Assembly (NCBI RefSeq): GCF_015461845.1
Contig: NZ_JACOPW010000006.1
Location: forward strand, 124,001 to 188,000
From: Pseudomonas mucoides
GTDB lineage: Bacteria; Pseudomonadota; Gammaproteobacteria; Pseudomonadales; Pseudomonadaceae
Length of the DNA stretch: 64,000 nucleotides
Direction of reading: 5' to 3'
In this document: positions 57,767 to 64,000 of the stretch, piece by piece
How positions within the stretch are numbered: position 1 is the stretch's first letter
How the letters are laid out: the number at the start of each line of letters is the position of its first letter
The notes under the pieces: model-generated
Told to the model about the DNA's origin: nothing
What the model saw: the letters and a program-made list of their open reading frames with translations, nothing else
The model's database searches: none
Position numbers and translations under genes: made by a program

Positions 57767-60373
57767 ATGCACGAACAATATCAGCCCCGTGAAATCGAAG
57801 CCGCCGCCCAGTCGTTCTGGGACGAGCAAAAGTCCTTTGAAGTCAGTGAACAGCCAGGCAAGGAGACTTTCTACTGCCTGTCGATGTTCCCTTACCCCAG
57901 CGGCAAGCTACACATGGGGCACGTGCGCAACTACACCATCGGCGACGTGATCTCCCGCTACCAGCGCATGCAAGGCAAGAACGTTCTGCAACCCATGGGT
58001 TGGGACGCCTTCGGCATGCCGGCGGAAAACGCCGCGATGAAGAACAACGTAGCGCCCGCCAAGTGGACCTACGAAAACATCGCCTACATGAAAACCCAGC
58101 TGCGCAGCCTGGGCCTGGCGGTGGACTGGTCCCGCGAAGTGACCACCTGCAAGCCGGATTACTACCGTTGGGAACAATGGCTGTTCACTCGCCTGTTCGA
58201 AAAAGGGGTGATCTACAAGAAAAGCGGCACCGTGAACTGGGACCCGGTCGACCAGACCGTTCTGGCCAACGAGCAGGTAATCGACGGTCGCGGCTGGCGT
58301 TCCGGCGCGCTGATCGAAAAGCGCGAAATCCCGATGTACTACTTCAAGATCACCGCGTACGCGGATGAGCTGCTGGAGAGTCTCGACGAACTGACGGGCT
58401 GGCCTGAACAGGTCAAGACCATGCAGCGCAACTGGATCGGCAAGTCCCGCGGCATGGAAGTGCAGTTCCCGTACAACGTCGATTCCATCGGCCAAGCCGG
58501 CGCGCTGAAAGTATTCACCACCCGTCCGGACACCCTGATGGGTGCGACCTACGTTGCCGTGGCCGCCGAACACCCGCTGGCCACCCTGGCCGCGCAGAAC
58601 AGTCCTGAGCTGCAAGCGTTCATCGCTGAATGCAAGGGCGGCAGCGTCGCTGAAGCCGACGTCGCCACCCAGGAGAAGAAAGGCCTGCCGACCTCGCTGT
58701 TCGTCGAGCACCCGCTGACCGGCGAGAAACTGCCGGTGTGGGTCGCCAACTATGTGCTGATGCATTACGGCGATGGCGCGGTCATGGCTGTCCCGGCGCA
58801 TGACGAACGTGATTTCGAGTTCGCCACCAAGTACAACCTGCCGATCAAGTCCGTGGTGCGCACCAGCTCGGGTGACACCAACCCGGCTCCGTGGCAGGAC
58901 GCGTATGGCGAGCACGGCACGCTGATCAATTCCGGCGAGTTCGACGGCCTCGATTTCGCCGGCGCGTTTGACGCCATTGAAGTCGCGCTGATCAAGAAAA
59001 ACCTTGGTGCCTCGCGCACCCAGTTCCGTCTGCGCGACTGGGGTATCAGCCGCCAGCGCTATTGGGGTTGCCCGATCCCGATCATCCACTGCACTAGCTG
59101 CGGTGACGTGCCGGTGCCGGAAGACCAGTTGCCTGTTGTGCTGCCGGAAGACGTCGTACCCGACGGCGCCGGTTCGCCACTGGCTCGCATGCCCGAGTTC
59201 TACGAGTGCAGCTGCCCTAAATGTGGCCAGCCTGCCAAGCGTGAAACCGACACCATGGACACCTTCGTCGAGTCCTCGTGGTACTACGCCCGCTACGCCT
59301 CGCCCCACTATGAAGGCGGCCTGGTGGAAAAATCCGCGGCCGACCATTGGTTGCCGGTGGATCAGTACATCGGCGGTATCGAACACGCCATTCTTCACCT
59401 GCTGTACGCGCGCTTCTTCCACAAGCTGATGCGTGACGAAGGCCTGGTGAGCTCCAACGAGCCGTTCAAGAACCTGCTGACCCAAGGCATGGTGATCGCC
59501 GAGACGTACTATCGCCGTGAGGCCAATGGCGCCTACACCTGGTTCAACCCGGCGGACGTGGAACTCGAGCGTGACAGCAAGGCCAAGGTCATCAGCGCCA
59601 AGCTGATCGCGGACGGCCTGCCGGTGGAAATCGGCGGCACCGAGAAGATGGCCAAGTCGAAGAACAACGGCGTTGACCCACAGTCGATGATTGACCAGTT
59701 CGGCGCCGACACCTGCCGCCTGTTCATGATGTTCGCCTCGCCACCCGACATGAGCGCGGAATGGTCCGACTCGGGCGTGGAAGGTTCGCACCGCTTCCTC
59801 AAGCGCGTCTGGCGCCTGGCTCAAGCCCACGTCACTCAGGGCCTGCCGGGCAAACTGGACGTCGCCGGCCTGAACGACGAACAGAAAGTCATTCGCCGCT
59901 CGATCCACCAGGCGATCAAGCAAGCCAGCCACGACGTCGGCCAGAACCACAAATTCAACACGGCCATCGCCCAGGTGATGACGCTGATGAACGTGCTGGA
60001 AAAAGCCCCGCAAGGCACCGAACAGGATCGCGCACTGGTTCAGGAAGGTCTGGAAACCGTGACGCTGCTACTGGCGCCAATCACCCCGCACATCAGCCAC
60101 GAGCTGTGGAATCGACTGGGTCACGCTGCCCCGGTGATCGACGCCGCCTGGCCGGTGCTGGACGAGAACGCATTGGTGCAGGACAGCCTGACGCTGGTCA
60201 TCCAGGTCAACGGCAAGCTGCGCGGTCAGATCGAAATGCCGGCCAGCGCAACGCGCGAAGAAGTCGAAGCCGCGGCCCGTATCAACGAGAACGTGCTGCG
60301 CTTTGTCGACGGCCTGACTATTCGCAAAGTGATCGTCGTGCCCGGGAAACTGGTCAACATCGTCGCCAGCTAA
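57767..60373 (+). CDS. leuS: Leucyl-tRNA synthetase
   Basis: An 868-residue class I synthetase. HIGH is present as HMGH in SGKLHMGHVRN near residue 48, and KMSKS as KMAKS in TEKMAKSKNNG near 628. The editing domain (CP1) lies about 220-415 (TTRPDTLMGATYV near 248) and the anticodon-binding and C-terminal domains follow. ATG 57767 gives MHEQYQPREIEAAAQ. It precedes lptE and holA in the conserved order; the stop is followed by a 10-bp hairpin without a T-tract. Confidence 0.97.
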   Translation: MHEQYQPREIEAAAQSFWDEQKSFEVSEQPGKETFYCLSMFPYPSGKLHMGHVRNYTIGDVISRYQRMQGKNVLQPMGWDAFGMPAENAAMKNNVAPAKWTYENIAYMKTQLRSLGLAVDWSREVTTCKPDYYRWEQWLFTRLFEKGVIYKKSGTVNWDPVDQTVLANEQVIDGRGWRSGALIEKREIPMYYFKITAYADELLESLDELTGWPEQVKTMQRNWIGKSRGMEVQFPYNVDSIGQAGALKVFTTRPDTLMGATYVAVAAEHPLATLAAQNSPELQAFIAECKGGSVAEADVATQEKKGLPTSLFVEHPLTGEKLPVWVANYVLMHYGDGAVMAVPAHDERDFEFATKYNLPIKSVVRTSSGDTNPAPWQDAYGEHGTLINSGEFDGLDFAGAFDAIEVALIKKNLGASRTQFRLRDWGISRQRYWGCPIPIIHCTSCGDVPVPEDQLPVVLPEDVVPDGAGSPLARMPEFYECSCPKCGQPAKRETDTMDTFVESSWYYARYASPHYEGGLVEKSAADHWLPVDQYIGGIEHAILHLLYARFFHKLMRDEGLVSSNEPFKNLLTQGMVIAETYYRREANGAYTWFNPADVELERDSKAKVISAKLIADGLPVEIGGTEKMAKSKNNGVDPQSMIDQFGADTCRLFMMFASPPDMSAEWSDSGVEGSHRFLKRVWRLAQAHVTQGLPGKLDVAGLNDEQKVIRRSIHQAIKQASHDVGQNHKFNTAIAQVMTLMNVLEKAPQGTEQDRALVQEGLETVTLLLAPITPHISHELWNRLGHAAPVIDAAWPVLDENALVQDSLTLVIQVNGKLRGQIEMPASATREEVEAAARINENVLRFVDGLTIRKVIVVPGKLVNIVAS

Positions 60374-60381
60374 TTGGATCA

Positions 60382-60404
60382 GGCGCCGGGCCATGCCCGG
60401 CGCC
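60382..60404. repeat. 10-bp hairpin between leuS and lptE
   Basis: Perfect stem GGCGCCGGGC / GCCCGGCGCC around CAT, without a following T-tract, so it is more likely an mRNA-stabilising or processing structure than a terminator. Confidence 0.6.
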
Positions 60405-60461
60405 GAGTAAAACCTTTCGGGCCGCAAGATCGGCCCACATGGTTTCAAGGGGAGCAACAAA

Positions 60462-61067
60462 ATGATCAAACGCAATCTGCTGGTGATGGGCCTTGCGGTC
60501 CTGTTGAGCGCCTGCGGTTTCCAGCTGCGCGGCACCGGCACCACTGAACTGGCGATCAAGGAACTCGACCTGAGCGCCCGTAACGCCTACGGCGAGACCG
60601 TGAAGCAAATGCGTCAGGTGCTGGAAGGCAGTGGCGTCAAGGTCTACACCGGCGCACCTTACAAGCTCGTGCTGACCAATGAGCAGGAAAGCCAGCGCAT
60701 CATCAGCTACGCAGGTGGCGGCCATACTGGCGAGTATCAGATCACCACTGTTCTGAACTACGACATTCGTGGCGCACATGATCTGCAACTGATCAGCGAC
60801 AAGCTCGAAGTGCAAAAGATCTTCATGCATGACGGCAACAACCTGGCGGGGTCCGACCAGGACGCCGACACTGCCCGTGCAGAAACTCGTCGCGAGCTGA
60901 TTCAGCGCATGATGCTGCGCCTGCAACAGATCACCCCGACCCAATTGGATCAGCTGCAGCAGACCGCCGAAGCCAAGGCCAAGGCCGAAGCCCAGGCGCT
61001 GGAAGCCGCACAGAAGGCTGAAGCGAATACTCCGCGCCAGTCGCCTGTCCAGATCCCGCAACAGTAA
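60462..61067 (+). CDS. lptE: LPS-assembly lipoprotein LptE
   Basis: Plugs LptD in the outer membrane for LPS export. The 201-residue protein starts with a lipoprotein signal (VLLSACGFQLRG; lipidated Cys18), followed by the conserved GFQLRGTG. The C-terminal 40 residues are Ala/Lys/Glu-rich (EAKAKAEAQALEAAQKAE) and longer than in E. coli. AAGGGGAG precedes ATG 60462. Confidence 0.95.
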   Translation: MIKRNLLVMGLAVLLSACGFQLRGTGTTELAIKELDLSARNAYGETVKQMRQVLEGSGVKVYTGAPYKLVLTNEQESQRIISYAGGGHTGEYQITTVLNYDIRGAHDLQLISDKLEVQKIFMHDGNNLAGSDQDADTARAETRRELIQRMMLRLQQITPTQLDQLQQTAEAKAKAEAQALEAAQKAEANTPRQSPVQIPQQ

Positions 61068-61072
61068 GACTT

Positions 61073-61094
61073 TCGGGGCGCTCCGGCGCCCCGA
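61073..61094. repeat. 9-bp hairpin between lptE and holA
   Basis: TCGGGGCGC pairs with GCGCCCCGA around TCCG, with no T-tract (GATGGCCC follows). It may tune expression between lptE and holA. Confidence 0.55.
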
Positions 61095-61106
61095 TGGCCC
61101 TTTCTT

Positions 61107-62144
61107 ATGAAACTCGCCCCCGCCCAACTCGGTAAACACCTGCAAGGTGCCCTCGCGCCGGTCTACATCATCAGCGGCGATGACCCGTTGCTGTGTCAGG
61201 AAGCGGCCGATGCCATTCGTGCCGCCGCCCGCCAACAAGGCTTCGATGAACGCCAGGTCTTCGCCGCCGACGCCAGTTTCGACTGGGGCACGTTGTTGCA
61301 GGCGGGTGCGAGCATGTCATTGTTCGCCGAAAAGCGCCTGCTGGAACTGCGCCTGCCCTCCGGCAAACCCGGCGACAAGGGCGCTGCCGCCTTCATCGAA
61401 TACTGCTCGCGCCCGGCCGAAGACACGATATTGCTGATCAGCTTGCCCAAGCTCGATGGCAGTGCGCAGAAGACCAAGTGGGGCAAGGCGCTGGTCGAAG
61501 GTCAGCACACGCAGTTTGTGCAAATCTGGCCGGTGGATGCCAACCAGCTGCCAAGCTGGATTCGCCAGCGTCTGTCTCAAGCCGGGTTGTCGGCCAGCCA
61601 GGACGCGGTCGAACTGATTGCCGCGCGCGTCGAGGGCAATCTGCTCGCCGCCGCGCAGGAAATCGAAAAGCTCAAATTGATGGCCGAAGGTGGGCAGATC
61701 ACCGTCGAAACCGTACAGGCCGCTGTGGCCGACAGTGCACGTTTCGATGTATTCGGTCTGACCGACGCCATCCTGAATGGCGAGGCGGCCCACGCGTTGC
61801 GCATGCTTGAAGGACTGCGCGGTGAAGGTGTCGAACCTCCGGTCATTCTCTGGGCGCTGGCCCGGGAACTGCGTCTGCTGGCCAACCTGTCGTTGCAATA
61901 CAGCCAGGGCGTGCCACTGGACAAAGCCTTCAGCTCAGCCCGCCCACCGGTCTGGGACAAACGAAAACCCTTGATGAGCAAAGCCCTGCAACGTTACTCG
62001 GCGCAACGCTGGGCGCAGTTGTTGCTGGAAGCGCAGCGCATTGACGCGCAGATCAAGGGTCAGGCGGCCGGCTCGCCGTGGATGAGCCTTAGTCGATTGT
62101 CATTGTTGATGGCCGGTCAACGCCTGACATTGCCCGCCGAATAA
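61107..62144 (+). CDS. holA: DNA polymerase III delta subunit
   Basis: Opens the beta clamp in the clamp-loader complex. The 345-residue AAA-type fold shows the family N-terminus (LAPAQLGKHLQGALAPVYIISGDDPLLCQEAADAIR), DASFDWGTLLQAGASMSLFAEKRLLELRLPSGKPG, and the C-terminal helical collar (EPPVILWALARELRLLANLS). Conserved neighbour of lptE. Confidence 0.95.
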   Translation: MKLAPAQLGKHLQGALAPVYIISGDDPLLCQEAADAIRAAARQQGFDERQVFAADASFDWGTLLQAGASMSLFAEKRLLELRLPSGKPGDKGAAAFIEYCSRPAEDTILLISLPKLDGSAQKTKWGKALVEGQHTQFVQIWPVDANQLPSWIRQRLSQAGLSASQDAVELIAARVEGNLLAAAQEIEKLKLMAEGGQITVETVQAAVADSARFDVFGLTDAILNGEAAHALRMLEGLRGEGVEPPVILWALARELRLLANLSLQYSQGVPLDKAFSSARPPVWDKRKPLMSKALQRYSAQRWAQLLLEAQRIDAQIKGQAAGSPWMSLSRLSLLMAGQRLTLPAE

Positions 62145-62151
62145 ACACACC

Positions 62152-62225
62152 CTTGTAGCAGGCTTCGCCAGCTGGTACAGGTTTTGCGATCGACGAAAGG
62201 TCCTACAACCTGTGGGGACTAGACA
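62152..62225. repeat. Degenerate GCAGGCTTCGCCAGC repeat
   Basis: CCTTGTAGCAGGCTTCGCCAGCTGGTACAGG and an inverted CCTACAACCTGTGGGG tail resemble the repeats at about 8.68 and 46.77 kb. It lies between holA and arfA. Confidence 0.55.
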
Positions 62226-62284
62226 GAACCCCAACTTCAGCCGATGATTTGCCCTGCAAAAACCACTCACTCGCGAGAATCATC

Positions 62285-62449
62285 ATGAGCAAAAAGCCAT
62301 CAAAGCATGGCCCGAACAAGGCCAAATCCATTATCGCCCAGCCACTGTTCCGCAGCCGTCAGGAGCGAGCCGGCAAGGGCAAAGGCAGCTACCGCCGCGA
62401 AGCCTTCCAGTCTAATAGCTGGGAGGCTTCTTACTTTCTGGCTGCGTAA
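62285..62449 (+). CDS. arfA: Alternative ribosome-rescue factor A
   Basis: A 54-residue protein that with RF2 frees ribosomes stalled on non-stop mRNA. The core QPLFRSRQERAGKGKGSYRR matches the ArfA signature (PLFRxRxExxxKGKGSYxR), followed by NSWEASYFLAA. ATG 62285 gives MSKKPSKHGP; upstream in-frame codons lack a better start. A 12-bp hairpin (62399-62430) inside the last codons parallels the E. coli gene, whose mRNA is cut or ended there to make it non-stop. Confidence 0.93.
   Translation: MSKKPSKHGPNKAKSIIAQPLFRSRQERAGKGKGSYRREAFQSNSWEASYFLAA
62399..62430 (+). promoter_or_regulatory. Hairpin within arfA coding end
   Basis: GAAGCCTTCCAG pairs with CTGGGAGGCTTC (one G-U) around an 8-base loop, followed by TTACTTTCT, 19 bases before the end of the coding sequence. 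In E. coli, a hairpin at the corresponding place yields non-stop arfA mRNA controlled by tmRNA. Confidence 0.7.
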
Positions 62450-62510
62450 AGCAGAACACCCCTTCGACATGTTAAGGTCTGTACCTGATTCGTATCTTCT
62501 GGACCTGTGC

Positions 62511-63833
62511 ATGCCCCTTCGTCTTTCCCGTCGTTGGCCCGTTCGCCAACTGATCGCTGCCTCCAGCCTCATTTTGCTTGTCGCCTGCGCGGAAAAACCA
62601 ACCGCCGCCGACGCCCAGCCACTGCAAACCCTTCCCGTCGCGACAGCCCCTGCGGTCATTCCGCCCGTGGTGCCGGCCGGAGAAAACCTCGACATCCAGC
62701 CCACCCAGACGTTCGCCGAATGGCAAGCAGGTTTCCGCAAAGACGCACTGAACGCCGGTATCCGCGCCGATCTGTTCGACCACGCCTTTGCCAATGTCAG
62801 TTTCGACCCCAGCGTAATCCGTGCGGATCGCAGCCAACCGGAATTTTCCCGTCCAGTGTGGGAATACCTCGACGGCGCCCTTTCTCCACTGCGAGTACGT
62901 AAAGGCCAAGCGCTGATCAGCGAAAACGCGGCCCTCCTGCAAAGCATCGAACAGCGTTATGGCGTCGACCGCCAGGCACTCGTGTCGGTGTGGGGCATGG
63001 AAAGTAACTTCGGTCAGTTCCAGGGCAGCAAGTCGGTCATCAACTCCCTGGCGACCCTGGCGTACGAAGGCCGGCGCCCCGGCTTTGCCCACGATCAACT
63101 GATCGCCGCCCTGCAAATCCTGCAACAGGGGGATATCACACCCGATAAGATGCTCGGTTCCTGGGCCGGCGCCATGGGCCAGACCCAATTCATCCCGACG
63201 ACTTACAACACCCACGCTGTCGACTTCGATGGTGACGGTCGCCGTGACATCTGGAACAGCCCCGCCGACGCCCTGGCCTCGACCGCGCATTACCTGCAAA
63301 GCTCCGGCTGGCAGAACGGCCAGCCGTGGGGCTTTGAAGTGCAACTGCCAAGCAGTTTCAACTACGTCCTGGCCGATGGCACAATTCGCAAAAGCGTTGC
63401 CGAATGGTTGCAACTGGGGGTTTCTCTGCCCGCTGGCGCTCGGATTCCGCCAGGCTCGGAACACCTCTCCGCAGCCCTGCTGCTGCCGGCCGGTTACCGT
63501 GGCCCGGCATTCCTGGTGCTCGACAACTTCCGCGCGATTCTCAAGTACAACAACTCGTCGTCCTATGCGTTGGCGGTGAGTCTGTTGTCCGAACGCTTCA
63601 ATGGTTCGGGGCTGATCAGCGGCACCTGGCCGAAAGATGATTTGCCGTTGAGCCGTACCGAGCGCATGGAATTGCAGAGCCTGTTGAGTGCCCAGAACTA
63701 CGACGCGGGCATCCCGGATGGCATTATCGGCGCCAATACACGCAAAGCGATCCGCAGTGCACAGCAGTCGTTTGGCTGGCCGGCGGATGGATATCCGACG
63801 CACAAGTTGCTGGAAGGTTTGCGTAACCGCTAG
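62511..63833 (+). CDS. sltB3: Lytic murein transglycosylase, SltB3 type
   Basis: Cuts peptidoglycan glycan strands. The 440-residue protein has a lipoprotein signal (LILLVAC, Cys26), an MltB-like lysozyme domain (about 60-370) with catalytic Glu164 in WGMESNFGQF and GAMGQTQFIPTTY near 230, and a C-terminal PG_binding_1 domain (about 380-440, LLSAQNYDAGIPDGIIGANTRKAIRSAQ). The domain set and the location near arfA/holA match PA3992 (SltB3). ATG 62511 sits directly before the signal. Confidence 0.93.
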   Translation: MPLRLSRRWPVRQLIAASSLILLVACAEKPTAADAQPLQTLPVATAPAVIPPVVPAGENLDIQPTQTFAEWQAGFRKDALNAGIRADLFDHAFANVSFDPSVIRADRSQPEFSRPVWEYLDGALSPLRVRKGQALISENAALLQSIEQRYGVDRQALVSVWGMESNFGQFQGSKSVINSLATLAYEGRRPGFAHDQLIAALQILQQGDITPDKMLGSWAGAMGQTQFIPTTYNTHAVDFDGDGRRDIWNSPADALASTAHYLQSSGWQNGQPWGFEVQLPSSFNYVLADGTIRKSVAEWLQLGVSLPAGARIPPGSEHLSAALLLPAGYRGPAFLVLDNFRAILKYNNSSSYALAVSLLSERFNGSGLISGTWPKDDLPLSRTERMELQSLLSAQNYDAGIPDGIIGANTRKAIRSAQQSFGWPADGYPTHKLLEGLRNR

Positions 63834-63849
63834 AAGCATCGTCGGAACG

Positions 63850-63940
63850 CCGCCCGGAACAAGCCCGCTCCCACATTGGTTCTGTGTACGACACAAAACC
63901 TGTGGGAGCGACGGCGCGACGATTCGACTTGCTCGCGATG
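63850..63940. repeat. Variant REP pair
   Basis: AACAAGCCCGCTCCCAC and a second half GTGGGAGCGACGGCGCGACGATTCGACTTGCTCGCGATG face each other. The CGACGATTCGACTTGCTCGCG variant also occurs reversed near 50.4 kb, so it is a diverged REP type rather than a broken copy. Confidence 0.65.
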
Positions 63941-63963
63941 ACGGACTATCAGGCGACGAAGCT

Positions 63964-64000
63964 CTAAGCCTTGACCACCACATCCTGCTCCAGCACCAAC
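63964..64000 (-). CDS. C-terminal fragment of a minus-strand gene
   Basis: Twelve codons including the stop (LVLEQDVVVKA, then TAG) enter from the right edge. Too little is present to identify it. Confidence 0.4.
   Translation of the reverse strand, partial: LVLEQDVVVKA

Noticed and set aside
57908..60013. Long minus-strand open frame opposite leuS
   Set aside because: It is antisense to a well-defined leuS, has no recognisable domain and no ribosome binding site evidence.
63890..63940. REP interrupted by a small insertion
   Set aside because: A similar variant sequence occurs reversed near 50.4 kb, so it is a natural REP variant rather than an insertion.
1..64000. CRISPR, prophage, insertion sequence, tRNA and rRNA
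   Set aside because: No direct-repeat arrays, integrases, transposases, cloverleaf structures or rRNA signatures were found.

Overview
The window (about 60% G+C) is a stretch of a fluorescent-group Pseudomonas chromosome, with no sign of a plasmid or prophage. The evidence is gene content and gene order: the right third (amn, aidB, ladS, thiD-thiE-hemL, miaB-phoH-ybeY-corC-lnt, leuS-lptE-holA, arfA, sltB3-like) follows the order I recall for PA3970-PA3992 of P. aeruginosa. The quinate block resembles PA0241-PA0245, and the left edge (NCS2 permease, trmA) resembles PA4719-PA4720. Many intergenic spaces carry inverted REP pairs (REPINs) of the type abundant in P. fluorescens. No rRNA, tRNA, CRISPR array, insertion sequence with transposase, or phage gene was seen.

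Layout. 1-3.3 kb: truncated NCS2 permease, trmA, and a DUF4160/DUF2442 pair. 3.5-12.1 kb: a LysR regulator, then a quinate/shikimate catabolic block (aroQ, a quinate/shikimate dehydrogenase-type AroE paralogue, TetR regulator, two-domain 3-dehydroshikimate dehydratase QuiC, MFS importer), followed by a DMT transporter and an IclR regulator. 12.3-26.2 kb: metallopeptidase/hydrolase pair, HAD-TesB pair, divergent GNAT and HDAC-family deacetylase, flavoprotein, RhlE-type helicase, YedA-type exporter with Lrp regulator, a DEDDh exonuclease/NYN nuclease/DUF2076 set, YciC-like membrane protein, EEP phosphatase. 26.2-33.3 kb: NMT1-type ABC importer, class III aminotransferase, PuuC-like aldehyde dehydrogenase and LysR, which look like an amine uptake and degradation unit. 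33.5-40.7 kb: hrpB, a MITE-like element, lipoprotein, FieF-type metal exporter, Asn/Gln-rich secreted protein, Lrp regulator, DUF2788, rluE. 40.8-64 kb: the conserved housekeeping block, including LadS (Gac/Rsm input), thiamine and heme biosynthesis, tRNA and rRNA maturation, lipoprotein acylation, LPS transport and ribosome rescue.

How genes work together. In the quinate block, QSDH oxidises quinate or shikimate, AroQ dehydrates 3-dehydroquinate, QuiC converts 3-dehydroshikimate to protocatechuate, and the MFS protein probably imports the substrate. Two regulatory sequence signals stand out. An 18-bp motif (15/18 identical) lies upstream of aroQ and again between quiC and the MFS gene, and probably marks the operator of the local TetR protein. 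Beside the second copy is a perfect 23-bp palindrome resembling the PcaR (IclR-family) box, and a weaker PcaR-like site lies upstream of the DMT transporter next to the IclR gene.

Other points of interest are a 12-bp hairpin inside the end of arfA (the arrangement that makes E. coli arfA mRNA non-stop), a 257-bp element with 23-bp terminal inverted repeats abutting hrpB, an orphan minus-strand terminator near 38.9 kb that implies an unannotated small transcript, and two REPINs sharing the same spacer. Start codons were chosen from ribosome binding sites and family lengths. Statements about homologues rest on memory of the families, not on searches.
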